This document shows positions 40,770 through 49,829 of a DNA stretch of 64,000 nt, piece by piece (position 1 is the stretch's first letter; each line of letters opens with the position of its first letter). A program made the position numbers and the translations under genes. The stretch is from Mangrovimonas aestuarii. Lineage in GTDB: Bacteria; Bacteroidota; Bacteroidia; Flavobacteriales; Flavobacteriaceae. The DNA lies in the NCBI RefSeq assembly GCF_028767185.1, contig NZ_JARACK010000006.1, forward strand, positions 62,001 through 126,000. The letters run 5' to 3'. The notes under the pieces are model-generated. The model did no database searches. It was not told the DNA's origin and saw nothing but the letters and a program-made list of their open reading frames with translations.

Positions 40770-41855
40770 TTATTGTTGAACATTTACTTTCACTCCATTG
40801 TAAAGTTTTCCCTGAGCGTTAACAATATAGGTTTCATTCAAACCTAACCCAGAAAGCACTTCCACTTGTTTACCATAGGTTCTTCCCAGTCTCAGCCACC
40901 TTAAAATAGCTGTCCCCTTCTCACTTACTGTATACACACCATTTAACTGTCCTTTGTTTACCAAAGCGCTGGTAGGGATAAGAACAGCTGTTTGATTTGA
41001 TACCTTCTCTACAGGAATTTTCACAGTAGCATACATTCCAGACATCAAATTCTTTCCTGATGAATCTAGAGCTACTTTTACTAAAAATTGTCCACCTGTA
41101 TGCTGAGCAGAAGTACTCACCTCTGATATGGTTCCTTTCAAATCTGTACCTGTCGAGGTTATCGTAACAGAAACACTATCTCCTAGTTTTACAGAAGCTA
41201 TTTCTGACTCTGGAATACTAGCTTGAATCTCAAAACCTTTTCCTGAGGATTCTAAAGCAACAAGAGGCCTACCAGGATTGGCTAAATCTCCTTTTTCCAC
41301 AAAAGTATTGGTTACCACCCCGCCAAATGGTGCACGTATATTACTGTATGCAAACTGGGCCTCTACTTCCTTTTTCATTTCACGAGCAGATTCTAGTCTT
41401 GCCTGAGCCATTTCGTATCTGGCCGTAATATCGTCGAGTTCCTTTTGTGTGGCACTCTGTTCTAAAAACAAGTTTTTAAATCGATTATAATCCTTTTCAG
41501 CATTCTTAAATGCTGCTTCTGCTTCCGAGATACCAGCATTCACTTGAGCTCGTTTTGCAACTAAATCTGAATTATTGATAACCACCAACAGCTCTCCTTT
41601 TTGGACTTTCTCTCCTACTTTTGCAGGTAATTGTTCCACAAATCCCATCATTCTCGTACTTAATGTTGCATGATTTGTTGCTTCCACCTTTCCACTGGCA
41701 GCAATAAAGGCGTTGGATTTGTTACTCTGAACCTTTCCGACCTCCACCTCTACAGCAGGGGTATCTATCATAGTTTTAGGTTCCTTGTCTTTCCCACAAG
41801 AGGTCGCTAGGGCTATCATTAAAACTGCTATTGTTAATTGTTTTATGCGTATCAT
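40770..41855 (-). CDS. RND periplasmic adaptor lipoprotein
   Basis: This 361-residue membrane fusion protein has a lipobox with Cys20 (ALATSC). The order is: a first lipoyl half (EQLPAKVGEKVQKGELLVVI), a coiled-coil hairpin (about residues 98-165, AEAAFKNAEKDYNRFKNLF...), a second lipoyl half (NIRAPFGGVVTNTFVEKGDLANPG), then a beta-barrel and membrane-proximal part. It joins the pump to the TolC protein in the periplasm. It has no histidine-rich extension, unlike the metal adaptor at 3656. It lies seven bases after the tolC gene and ten before the pump gene, so all three are translated from one transcript. Confidence 0.93.
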   Translation of the reverse strand: MIRIKQLTIAVLMIALATSCGKDKEPKTMIDTPAVEVEVGKVQSNKSNAFIAASGKVEATNHATLSTRMMGFVEQLPAKVGEKVQKGELLVVINNSDLVAKRAQVNAGISEAEAAFKNAEKDYNRFKNLFLEQSATQKELDDITARYEMAQARLESAREMKKEVEAQFAYSNIRAPFGGVVTNTFVEKGDLANPGRPLVALESSGKGFEIQASIPESEIASVKLGDSVSVTITSTGTDLKGTISEVSTSAQHTGGQFLVKVALDSSGKNLMSGMYATVKIPVEKVSNQTAVLIPTSALVNKGQLNGVYTVSEKGTAILRWLRLGRTYGKQVEVLSGLGLNETYIVNAQGKLYNGVKVNVQQ

Positions 41856-41862
41856 GATCTTT

Positions 41863-43176
41863 TTATTCTTTGGTTAAAAATTCTAAATATGCCAAGGCAT
41901 AATTATATTGATATAATGTTTGATAATATTCAAGTTGTTTTTTTGCATAAAGGCTTTCTGCCATCAATACGTCGGTAGTTTTTTCCAAGCCTTCTTTGAA
42001 TCGGTTTGTTCTAATCCTCATTGATTCTTCAGACTGTTCTAGTGCCAAAGCCATTACATTCAAATTATTCTCTGCATCGTTCAACATGCGCTTTGCACGA
42101 TCCAACTCCATTCTACTTTGAGAGAGATACTGATCATATTCCAATTTAGAGCGCTCATAAGCTGCTTTACTCTTTTGACTTTTCCCAAAACGCTTCGAGC
42201 CTTGAAATAAATCCCAGCTTAATTGAGCTCCGACAAGATACCCTGAAGCATCAGCTTGAAAAATATGGTCATCATAAAGCTGATAGCTTCCAAAAGCGTT
42301 CAATCTTGGTAAAAACGCCATTTTATTTGATTTATAGAGCTGATTGTGAGCTTGGGTCGCTTGTTCCATAGCCTGAATATCGGCTCTTGAACTAGGCACT
42401 TCCTGTACTTTCAATAAAGATTCAGCAACAACCAAACTATCTGATGGTTGAATAAGCTCCCCTTGAGGTTCATCTATTAAAAAAGCTAGGTAATCTGAAG
42501 CATTTTGCACATTGCTTTTTGCCTTTTGCAACTGACTCTTAACTTCCCCAACACGAACTTCTACTTCCAAAACATCTGCTCGTTGTAAATACCCTTGCTC
42601 AAAGCTATTATTGGCTAGATTTAGGTTCTCCTCAGCAGTTATTTTGACCTTTTCCAAAACACTTACGGCCTTATAAGCCAACTGAAGTTGCATATACGCC
42701 TTAGTAACCTCCAATTCCAGATATTCGCCTGAACGCTGAGATTTAAGTGCCATGGCTTCCATTTTGCTTTTAGCAGCCTTTCGTTGATAAACCCCATCTA
42801 TATTTATTAATGGTTGCTGAAACTCCATTACTGTCGCGTAATTCTGAACTTGATCGGGATCGTTAAGAGTGATTGGATTAAAATCGTTAGCAGATATAAT
42901 CTCTTGGTTTAACTTAGACCCAAAAGCCATCAATGGATTGGTTGTGGCCGTTGCAGTATAAGATACCGACACATTCGGAAGAAACACTGAATTTGTCTGT
43001 CGATAATCTGCTCGTGATTCTAAATACTCCTGTTGGGAAATTTTAAGACCTGTATTCTGTTCCATCGCTTTTTTTATTGCCTCATCCTTGCTTATTGGCT
43101 TCCCTTCTTGAGCAAAACCAATAAGCTGAAACAATAAAGTTGTAGATGTAATTATATAAGATGCTATTTTCATCAT
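41863..43176 (-). CDS. TolC family outer-membrane factor
   Basis: This 437-residue protein has a signal peptide (cleavage near IGFAQ) and the long paired helices and beta strands of TolC. Two similar halves are visible, beginning GKPISKDEAIKKAMEQNTGLKISQQEY and ending near YNYALAYLEFLTKE. It forms the outer-membrane channel for the adaptor and pump encoded downstream. It is the first gene of a five-gene operon. The promoter at 43196-43239 carries a GTAAC-N4-GTTAC palindrome near -40, so the pump may be induced by the same signal as the sulfur importer. Confidence 0.92.
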   Translation of the reverse strand: MMKIASYIITSTTLLFQLIGFAQEGKPISKDEAIKKAMEQNTGLKISQQEYLESRADYRQTNSVFLPNVSVSYTATATTNPLMAFGSKLNQEIISANDFNPITLNDPDQVQNYATVMEFQQPLINIDGVYQRKAAKSKMEAMALKSQRSGEYLELEVTKAYMQLQLAYKAVSVLEKVKITAEENLNLANNSFEQGYLQRADVLEVEVRVGEVKSQLQKAKSNVQNASDYLAFLIDEPQGELIQPSDSLVVAESLLKVQEVPSSRADIQAMEQATQAHNQLYKSNKMAFLPRLNAFGSYQLYDDHIFQADASGYLVGAQLSWDLFQGSKRFGKSQKSKAAYERSKLEYDQYLSQSRMELDRAKRMLNDAENNLNVMALALEQSEESMRIRTNRFKEGLEKTTDVLMAESLYAKKQLEYYQTLYQYNYALAYLEFLTKE

Positions 43177-43195
43177 TTGTTAAATTTTGTTAATG

Positions 43196-43239
43196 CAAAG
43201 TTATACCTTAGAGACATCACGATCAGTAACATAAGTTAC
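43196..43239 (-). promoter_or_regulatory. Promoter of the RND operon with GTAAC-N4-GTTAC operator
   Basis: The minus strand carries TAACTTTG (43196-43203, exact TAnnTTTG) and, upstream, GTAAC-TTAT-GTTAC (43226-43239). Centre-to-centre distance is 33 bp, the same as at the sulfur-importer promoter. A wider inverted repeat (TCACGAT / ATCGTGA at about 43217-43257) surrounds this site. Confidence 0.72.
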
Positions 43240-43349
43240 CTACATCCTCAATCGTGACCTATACATTTAAGAGGTGCTATTAATAATAGCATACGAAAGG
43301 CGCTACAAAACACCTTATTATTTATATTTAGCAATCAAAATTTTCACTG

Positions 43350-44693
43350 ATGAAGAAAACACTTAAATGGAGTGGCTTACTACTGCTTGTTGTCGTTATT
43401 ACTGCCGTTTACTTTAATTATCCCAAACTGAACATCATTACCGGCTTTGCAGCTAAAAGTGTTTGTTCCTGTACATTTGTTGCTGAAAGAGACCTAGCTT
43501 CAATTGAAAACGGTGATAACGATTTTAAACCTATACTCTATGCTACTAACACAATAAATGAAGAAGAACAATCGGTTACCTCAACCATTTTCGGACTTAA
43601 TCCACGTAAGGCGATTTACAAAAAAGGATTAGGCTGCGTATTGGTTCCAAAAAACAATAAAAAGGAAGACAGCAGACCGATCCCAAAAAGAGACACATCA
43701 GCTATAGCTTTGCCCTTTCCTTATGGCAACTTACCTCAAAAAGACACCATTTTTTCAAATATAAATTACAATGCACTCCAAACAGCTGTAAGTAACGCAT
43801 TTGATGTTCCTGGAGAAAAAAACAAACGTACCCGTGCCGTTGTAGTTGTTTACAACAACCATATTGTTGCTGAACAATACGCTTCCGGATTTAACAAAGA
43901 CATAAAAATATTGGGATGGTCCATGACCAAAAGTATTACCTCAGCTGTTTTGGGAACTCTTGAGAGAGAAGGAAAAGTTGACTTAAATCAAGACCAACTG
44001 TTTACGGAATGGAAAGATGATGAACGTGCTAACATTACTCTTAATAATTTGGTACAGATGAATAGTGGATTGGAGTGGGTTGAAGATTATAATAAACTAT
44101 CGGACGTTACCAACATGCTGTTTATGGATGCCAGCATGCCCAATGTGCAACTTAGCAAATCCCTTACCGGATCTCCAAACGCCAGCTGGAACTACTCTTC
44201 TGGAACCACAAATTTACTGTCCGGTTATATGAGAAACCAATTCCAAAGCTCTCAAGATTATATGGATTACTGGTATAGTGCTTTAATTGATAAAATTGGT
44301 ATGCACAGTATGGTTGTTGAAACCGATTACTTAGGCAACTTTGTAGGTTCTTCTTATGCTTGGGCAACCGCTCGAGATTGGAGTAAATTTGGTCTTTTAT
44401 ACTTACACAATGGAAATTGGAATGGAGAGCAAATCCTAACCCGAGAATGGGTTGAGTATACCAAAACTCCTACCCCTACTTCCAACGGTTCTTATGGAGC
44501 CCAATTTTGGCTAAATGCTGGTGGTGATTTCCCTGGCGTTCCAAAAGACATGTTCTCATGTAATGGTTACCAAGGACAAAAAGTAAGCATTATACCATCT
44601 AAAGATGTTGTAATCGTTCGCTTTGGTCTTACAGAAAATCCAGAATTCGATTTTAACGGATTTCTTTCTGGAATAATAAGTGCAATAGAGTAA
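43350..44693 (+). CDS. Serine hydrolase of the beta-lactamase/DD-peptidase family
   Basis: This 447-residue protein has an N-terminal membrane anchor (residues about 7-22) and a class-C-like serine hydrolase domain. The active-site SxxK is S191-M-T-K194 (LGWSMTKSI). A YxS element appears in NYSSGT and is followed by the later GYQGQK segment that may serve as the third motif. Proteins of this kind include beta-lactamases, DD-peptidases and esterases. Several lack beta-lactamase activity, and nothing here proves antibiotic resistance. The enzyme faces the periplasm. It stands alone, with a weak hairpin terminator after its stop codon. Confidence 0.85.
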   Translation: MKKTLKWSGLLLLVVVITAVYFNYPKLNIITGFAAKSVCSCTFVAERDLASIENGDNDFKPILYATNTINEEEQSVTSTIFGLNPRKAIYKKGLGCVLVPKNNKKEDSRPIPKRDTSAIALPFPYGNLPQKDTIFSNINYNALQTAVSNAFDVPGEKNKRTRAVVVVYNNHIVAEQYASGFNKDIKILGWSMTKSITSAVLGTLEREGKVDLNQDQLFTEWKDDERANITLNNLVQMNSGLEWVEDYNKLSDVTNMLFMDASMPNVQLSKSLTGSPNASWNYSSGTTNLLSGYMRNQFQSSQDYMDYWYSALIDKIGMHSMVVETDYLGNFVGSSYAWATARDWSKFGLLYLHNGNWNGEQILTREWVEYTKTPTPTSNGSYGAQFWLNAGGDFPGVPKDMFSCNGYQGQKVSIIPSKDVVIVRFGLTENPEFDFNGFLSGIISAIE

Positions 44694-44710
44694 ATAAAGA
44701 CGCTTAGAAC

Positions 44711-44750
44711 AAAACGAGAGCTCCAAATTTGTTCAGGGCTCTCGTTTATC
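44711..44750. terminator. Probable terminator between the serine hydrolase and AIM24 genes
   Basis: A ten-pair stem (AAACGAGAGC / GCTCTCGTTT) with a 16-base loop lies between two converging genes. The T run is short, so efficiency is uncertain. Confidence 0.5.
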
Positions 44751-44771
44751 ATCTATCCAATGTAAGAAACA

Positions 44772-45572
44772 TTAAAATCTATTATCTCCATCCAATAAAT
44801 CGCCAAGCCCCCCAAGAATACTGCCTTCTCCTTTATCCTTTCCTCCGGCTCGAGGTGCGGCTGCAAGTACTCGACCAGCTAAACGGCTAAACGGTAAAGA
44901 CTGAATATAAACTACTCCAGGCCCTCTAAGTTTGGCAAAAAACAAACCTTCACCTCCAAAAATAGTGTTCTTGATTCCTCCTATAAATTCGATATCGTAA
45001 TCAATATCTTGAGTAAAACCAACAATACAACCAGTATCTACCCTTAAAGTTTCGCCGGTATGAAGTTGACGTCTAGCTAAAGTTCCACCTGCATGAACAA
45101 ATGCCATTCCATCTCCTTCCAACTTCTGCATAATAAAACCTTCCCCTCCGAAGAAACCACGTCCTAAACGCTTACTGAATTCAATTCCTATACTCACACC
45201 TTTGGCTGCACATAAAAAAGCATCTTTTTGGCAAATAAATTTCCCTCCGTATTGTGTCAAGTCTATTGGCACTATCTTACCGGGATATGGAGAAGCAAAA
45301 GAAACTTTGCGTTTTCCACTTATGTTGTTATAAAAGGCTGTCATAAAAAGACTCTCCCCTGTTAGGATACGCTTCCCCGCTCCTAGTATCTTCCCCATAA
45401 AACCAGTATCCTTATGAGAACCATCTCCAAAAATGGTTTCCATTTGAATACCATCATCCATCATCATGAAACCACCGGCTTCTGCTATAACGCCTTCCTG
45501 AGGATCGAGTTCTATTTCTACATATTGCATTTCCTCACCATAAATATGGTAATCAATTTCGTGTGCTGTCAT
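44772..45572 (-). CDS. TIGR00266/AIM24 family protein
   Basis: This 266-residue protein has the AIM24-like fold: a beta-sandwich with repeating glycine-rich strands. Visible markers are [46 protein letters not shown] and [23 protein letters not shown]. No signal peptide or active site is seen. AIM24 proteins are linked to mitochondrial membrane organisation in yeast. The bacterial role is unknown. It appears to be a single-gene unit. The C-terminal tail is rich in glycine and acidic residues. Confidence 0.92.
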   Translation of the reverse strand: MTAHEIDYHIYGEEMQYVEIELDPQEGVIAEAGGFMMMDDGIQMETIFGDGSHKDTGFMGKILGAGKRILTGESLFMTAFYNNISGKRKVSFASPYPGKIVPIDLTQYGGKFICQKDAFLCAAKGVSIGIEFSKRLGRGFFGGEGFIMQKLEGDGMAFVHAGGTLARRQLHTGETLRVDTGCIVGFTQDIDYDIEFIGGIKNTIFGGEGLFFAKLRGPGVVYIQSLPFSRLAGRVLAAAPRAGGKDKGEGSILGGLGDLLDGDNRF

Positions 45573-45685
45573 GGTTACTCTATATTACAATTTAACTACT
45601 TTATAAGTACGTTAATCCTTAGGATTGTTACACCTGTTAATAAAGTTAAAGAATTACCAGATAAAATAAATGCTAAATACGGAAC

Positions 45686-46870
45686 CTAAAGACTTTTAAG
45701 GTTTCTTTTAATGTAAATGTAGCGAACCAATAATGCCACGTATAATGGTAAAACCCCAATAGGAAACTGTTGTACTCCCATAACCCAATGAAGTCCCATC
45801 AATCCAAGCATAATAATTAAGAAGCTGATGTAATTTGTAAACCAACGCTTTGGTAATGCTTTTGCAGCTTGTAAAAGAGCGAAAAGATTTATTGGAAAAG
45901 CCCAAAGTAAGTTATAGTTCTGTGCCGTCGCGGTATGGTCTGTAGCAAACCATAATAAAAGTAAAAATACCCCCAAGACTCCTGTAAAGGAAAAAATAAC
46001 TCCATCAAGAATTCGGTTACGCTTTCCTCGCTTAATATCTAAATAAGTTAACCAAAGAACAATACATGCCAGTATTCCGAAAACAACTAACGGACTTACC
46101 AACCAACTATTTTGAACTTTTTGATGAGCTGGTTCAAAAATAACCTTAGTTTCCTTAACCAGTGGGTTTCCTTGGTGAGTTGCATTTGCGAAAAAGTCAA
46201 ATATGTACTTAGGCAAAAACATATGCTCTTCGGGTTTAGCTGTTCTGTCTATTATGCTTCCCAAAGCCAAGTCTATTCCCAAACTTCCCCAGCTATTCTG
46301 ATTTACATGGTCATGAATATTTTCACGAAATGTCTTCGGCTGAAAATCATTAGGAGCATGGAATTTTATTTCATTATTAAGAGATATTTGAGATACATCC
46401 CTAATTTTTGTAGCACAATTATCATAGAAAAAATCATAGAGATACGCTCTGTTTTCAGGTTTAGCATTGTTATAGAGATAATCAGCAAATGCCTGTTTTT
46501 GTTCCTTACTGATGGCCAAAATCTGCTCTCGAATCAGTCGATTTTGCTGCATATAACTGTTAAGCATATCAGCATACCTATTTACCCCCAATAGATAGTT
46601 TAACTTCCCCTGTGCAAACTTACCATAAAAATTAGGTGTACTAAAATCGTAAACCCCATAATTAAATACTATATCCAATTGATATAAAGGGTCTTTTATC
46701 CTAATAGCATTATGGCCAAACGCATCGTTTAGATTTTGCCCAGGCCCCATGGTCAGTATACTCACCTGTGCCCTATCGGACAATTCAGGAGCCTTGCCTT
46801 GAGCCCTTATAGCAACAATATTAAACAAACATAGAATAAGTGCTAACTTGGTTTTTAAGGCTGTTATCAT
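45686..46870 (-). CDS. DUF4105 domain membrane protein
   Basis: This 394-residue protein has a signal peptide (cleavage near IRAQG), a soluble DUF4105-like domain (residues about 28-230) and four membrane segments in the last 150 residues. The domain carries LTMGPGQNLNDAFGHNAIRI and YLYDFFYDNCATKIRD, typical of this family. Function is unknown; the DNC motif and FGHNAIRI resemble cysteine-peptidase-like elements, which I take only as a hint. It begins one base after the end of the PorV/PorQ-type gene, so the two are co-transcribed. Confidence 0.85.
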   Translation of the reverse strand: MITALKTKLALILCLFNIVAIRAQGKAPELSDRAQVSILTMGPGQNLNDAFGHNAIRIKDPLYQLDIVFNYGVYDFSTPNFYGKFAQGKLNYLLGVNRYADMLNSYMQQNRLIREQILAISKEQKQAFADYLYNNAKPENRAYLYDFFYDNCATKIRDVSQISLNNEIKFHAPNDFQPKTFRENIHDHVNQNSWGSLGIDLALGSIIDRTAKPEEHMFLPKYIFDFFANATHQGNPLVKETKVIFEPAHQKVQNSWLVSPLVVFGILACIVLWLTYLDIKRGKRNRILDGVIFSFTGVLGVFLLLLWFATDHTATAQNYNLLWAFPINLFALLQAAKALPKRWFTNYISFLIIMLGLMGLHWVMGVQQFPIGVLPLYVALLVRYIYIKRNLKSL

Positions 46871-46871
46871 A

Positions 46872-47951
46872 TTATCTAAAAATGCTGAAATCCAGTTTTA
46901 ATGAGAAAACATTTGAATACAAAGCCACACTCTGATCTCCAATATCTGTAAAGGCATAATCAATTTGTATTCCTTTATAGTTGAAACCTACTCCTAGACT
47001 AGGTTGAAAGCTAAGTTGCTCTGTGTTGTCAATTTGAATTTCATTTTGGAAATTCCCCATGCCTGCACGTAAGAATACCATATCCAAATAAGCAAACTGT
47101 AACCCTAAAGCTGGATTGATACTTGTTGCAGATGTAGAAATAATATCATTGGTTTCTGCAAAACGCATGTTTAAATCAACCTCAGCCAAAAGGCTGTAGT
47201 CATAACGAAAGCGGAATTCCTTAGATACCCCTAACTGTAATTTTGGAATTGTAATTTCTGTTGTTTCTGGCAATTCTTGATTTTGACCTTCCACAGCACC
47301 ACTAATTTTCTCAAATTCTCCCTTATCAATACTCCAAGCATTGAATGTGGTCGTAATATCACGAGCCATAACTCCAAACTTCCAATTACTATTTGTTTGA
47401 TATTGAATAGCTGCATCCAACCCGAAGCCCCATGAATTGGCAAAATCTCCAATAATTCTACGAATCACTTTAGCATTTACACCATACCTTATCTTATCCA
47501 AAGGTGATTTACGTGCATATGAAAAAGTCACACCATAATCGGCTGTTGAAAACAAACTAATACGATCGTAATTAATGTTACCTTGATTGTCTATTAACTG
47601 TGTGGTATTAAGGATATCATCAACTGCAAATCGAATTAGCGATACAGCTATAGCACTTCTATTATCTTCCAATGGCATAGCAAAAGCAGCATAATCGTAA
47701 TTGGCAATATTGGCAAAATAACTAGAATGCATTAAAGCTAATTGGTTATCTCCTATATAGGTAAGACCTGCTGGATTCCAATAACCAGAATTCACGTCAT
47801 GGGTATTTGCTATTACAGCATTACTCATTCCCAGTGCAGCTGCATCAACTCCAATGTTCATGAATTCATTGGAATATTTTCTAGCTGTTTGTCCTGTGAT
47901 TAAAGCTGTTACAAACAATAAAAAAACAGTGATATATTTTCTCAATCGCAA
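46872..47951 (-). CDS. PorV/PorQ family outer-membrane protein
   Basis: This 359-residue protein has an N-terminal signal peptide and a beta-barrel body. The segment NIGVDAAALGMSNAVIANTHDVNSGYWNPAGLTYI is a family signature of PorV/PorQ proteins, which act in type IX secretion. The start is TTG (47951, or TTG at 47945); no in-frame ATG precedes the signal peptide, and an in-frame stop lies upstream. Type IX secretion exports the T9SS-tagged cupredoxin in this window, so the link is reasonable. A role in T9SS is inferred from the family; I do not know which PorV/Q branch it is. Confidence 0.8.
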   Translation of the reverse strand: MRLRKYITVFLLFVTALITGQTARKYSNEFMNIGVDAAALGMSNAVIANTHDVNSGYWNPAGLTYIGDNQLALMHSSYFANIANYDYAAFAMPLEDNRSAIAVSLIRFAVDDILNTTQLIDNQGNINYDRISLFSTADYGVTFSYARKSPLDKIRYGVNAKVIRRIIGDFANSWGFGLDAAIQYQTNSNWKFGVMARDITTTFNAWSIDKGEFEKISGAVEGQNQELPETTEITIPKLQLGVSKEFRFRYDYSLLAEVDLNMRFAETNDIISTSATSINPALGLQFAYLDMVFLRAGMGNFQNEIQIDNTEQLSFQPSLGVGFNYKGIQIDYAFTDIGDQSVALYSNVFSLKLDFSIFR

Positions 47952-48070
47952 AATTTTTACAAATATGCATATAAAAATTCAAATTAATTAACATGAAAAG
48001 TTAATAGATATTGTATTAACATAGCTTTAGACCGAAATTCTTTATTAATTTTACCGAAAACACTTAAAAA

Positions 48071-48826
48071 ATGACCATTAAACGACATATTCCTAACTTT
48101 CTGACACTTATGAACTTGTTTTGCGGCAGCTTAGCAGCTATCTATGCAGTCCATAATTGTTTTGTTGCAGCAGCTCTTTTTGTGTTTTTAGGAATATTCT
48201 TTGACTTTTTTGATGGTTTTTTTGCTAGAGTTCTAAAAGTGCAAAGTGAGTTAGGTCTTCAACTAGACTCTCTAGCCGATATGGTAACAAGCGGTCTCGT
48301 ACCTGGAATTGTTTTATTTAAGCTTATTTCAATGTCGAGTGGTGTAGCTAATATTGAGCCAGAATCATTTAACGATTGGACTTCTGTAAGCCATTGGTAT
48401 GGTTTTAAATTCCCATTGATTGCATTAACAGGGATCTTGGTAACGCTTGGCGCAGGCTATAGATTGGCTAAATTTAATATTGACGACGAACAAAAAGATA
48501 GCTTTGTTGGTCTTCCAACGCCTGCTAACGCTATTTTAATATTGTCACTCCCCTTAATTATGGAATTTCAAAATAGTGACAAGATTAATGCTATAATACT
48601 CGATACTCGTTTTTTAATAGTCCTTAGCTTGCTAAGTGCCTACATAATGAATGCTAAGGTTAAATTATTTGCTCTTAAGTTTAAAACATGGAATTTTAAA
48701 GATAATAGCACGCGATACATCTTTCTTATTTTATGTATTGTTTTGCTAGTACTTCTTCACTTCGCTGCTATCCCTCTAATCATCCTTTTATACGTTTTAA
48801 TGTCTTTAATAACCAAAAAGTCTTGA
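48071..48826 (+). CDS. pssA: CDP-alcohol phosphatidyltransferase, probably phosphatidylserine synthase
   Basis: This 251-residue membrane protein has seven or eight hydrophobic segments and the CDP-alcohol phosphotransferase motif DGxxAR(x)8Gx3Dx3D: Asp48-Gly49, Ala52-Arg53, Gly62, Asp66 and Asp70. The N-terminus (IKRHIPNFLTLMNLFCGSLAAI) fits the PssA branch. Phosphatidylserine synthase joins CDP-diacylglycerol and serine, and phosphatidylserine is then decarboxylated to phosphatidylethanolamine. It could also be another member of the family, but the sequence pattern favours PssA. It stands between divergent and converging genes. Confidence 0.88.
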   Translation: MTIKRHIPNFLTLMNLFCGSLAAIYAVHNCFVAAALFVFLGIFFDFFDGFFARVLKVQSELGLQLDSLADMVTSGLVPGIVLFKLISMSSGVANIEPESFNDWTSVSHWYGFKFPLIALTGILVTLGAGYRLAKFNIDDEQKDSFVGLPTPANAILILSLPLIMEFQNSDKINAIILDTRFLIVLSLLSAYIMNAKVKLFALKFKTWNFKDNSTRYIFLILCIVLLVLLHFAAIPLIILLYVLMSLITKKS

Positions 48827-48844
48827 CAGTAAAATACTAACAAA

Positions 48845-49210
48845 CTAAAACATACCGTTTTCGTTTAGAAGGTTTTCAGGTATTGTCTGACCAAAATCCC
48901 AGAGTTCGGCTATTTCCCCACCTTCAAACCTAAAAATATGCATAACAACAGTTCCTATATCTGCTGGATATTGCTTAATATGGGAATGGACAGCCACCAT
49001 ATGACCATCGGCTATTACATGCTTAATATAAAATTCTTTATTGGGATTTTGTTTAGCATCAGCATCCATTGCTGCTATAAGAGTTTTAGCGTCTCCTTTA
49101 AAAAAAGCATTATGATGTTTGAAGTTCGGAGCTGCATATCTTGAAAAGGCATCCTGAGCCTCACCAAATGCACATAACTTTAAAAAATCTTGAGTTATAT
49201 GTTTATACAT
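48845..49210 (-). CDS. SnoaL/NTF2-like protein
   Basis: The frame runs to 49219 with a GTG, but ATG at 49210 (121 residues, MYKHITQDFLKLCAFGEAQDAF) is the preferred start. The fold follows SnoaL-like/NTF2-like proteins: a lead helix pair, NFKHHNAFFKGDAKTLIAAMDADA, then curved strands such as FYIKHVIADGHMVAVHSHI and a final strand VVMHIFRFEGGEIAELWDF. The ending E-I-A-E-L-W-D is typical of the SnoaL polyketide-cyclase branch, but these proteins have many functions and none can be assigned here. It converges with pssA. Confidence 0.85.
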   Translation of the reverse strand: MYKHITQDFLKLCAFGEAQDAFSRYAAPNFKHHNAFFKGDAKTLIAAMDADAKQNPNKEFYIKHVIADGHMVAVHSHIKQYPADIGTVVMHIFRFEGGEIAELWDFGQTIPENLLNENGMF

Positions 49211-49436
49211 AGATTGCACATTTAACCTCGGTAACCCTAATCCTCACACAAAGATACACTACTGATCTTAAAATGATTTAAACCAATTCATTTTAACACA
49301 AACAGTTATGGATTAATTCTGTTTATCGCTAAAATTTGGATTTCAGCTACAATCCTGTTATTCAACGAATAATACATTTAAGACAACTAATTTATAAACA
49401 ACCTGTTAGCTTAATATTGTATATTTACTGTTAATG

Positions 49437-49466
49437 AAAAACGACCTATAATGGGTCGTTTTTTTG
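49437..49466 (+). terminator. Orphan hairpin terminator
   Basis: The stem AAAACGACC with GGTCGTTTT and a seven-base loop is followed by a T run. It has no gene on the plus strand directly before it. A minus-strand role is possible because A residues also precede it. Confidence 0.65.
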
Positions 49467-49522
49467 CCCTTCAACAATCGTATTAGCCTCTACCTATAAC
49501 CTACTGCCTAAATCGTTGAAGC

Positions 49523-49669
49523 ATGGAAAACGTATTGAATTACAGATTTCGGAGACGATCCAAAAACTACTATGATTGGATGCTTAACATCATCAAATCT
49601 GAAAAGTACCACCAAACTGAAGCGATGATTGCAGATAATAGTACGCGCCAATACTTTAAAGTTGGATAA
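49523..49669 (+). CDS. Possible small ORF of unknown origin
   Basis: A 48-codon frame starts at ATG 49523 (MENVLNYRFRRRSKNYYDWM...). It lies between two plus-strand terminators. Its charged, aromatic composition is protein-like, but I do not recognise it and no good promoter is seen. It could be a small gene, a coding remnant of a lost element, or chance. Low confidence. Confidence 0.2.
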   Translation: MENVLNYRFRRRSKNYYDWMLNIIKSEKYHQTEAMIADNSTRQYFKVG

Positions 49670-49754
49670 TGCCTATGCCAATCATTACGCTTTAACACTT
49701 TTGAATCACTCATAATCTGTAAAAAACCTAAGCACTTTACAGAATAACTTTTAT

Positions 49755-49786
49755 GCCCACTACTATCTGATGTAGCTGGGCTTTTT
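49755..49786 (+). terminator. Second orphan hairpin terminator
   Basis: The arms GCCCACTAC and GTAGCTGGGC form a stem with one bulge, followed by five T residues. It could end a transcript covering the small ORF at 49523-49669. Confidence 0.55.
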
Positions 49787-49829
49787 GTACTGTAATTAAT
49801 TTAGCAATTTGATTATCTAGATTGAAAGA

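Larger units (their letters stand above)
49211..49829. other. Long intergenic region with two orphan terminators and a possible small ORF
   Basis: This is the only gap above 300 bases in the window. It holds two plus-strand hairpin terminators (49437 and 49755) and a 48-codon ORF between them, yet no established plus-strand gene lies upstream of the first. I see no promoter match, tRNA or transposase remnant. The rest is A+T-rich sequence without visible repeats apart from a 7-bp inverted repeat (CTTCAAC / GTTGAAG) at about 49469 and 49514. Confidence 0.6.

Noticed and set aside
43350-44693. Beta-lactamase resistance gene
   Set aside because: The SxxK fold is shared by many housekeeping serine hydrolases; membrane anchoring and lack of a clear third motif do not support a resistance claim.
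46112-46594. Plus-strand ORF of 160 codons opposite the DUF4105 gene
   Set aside because: Antisense shadow of a conserved gene without promoter or family resemblance.
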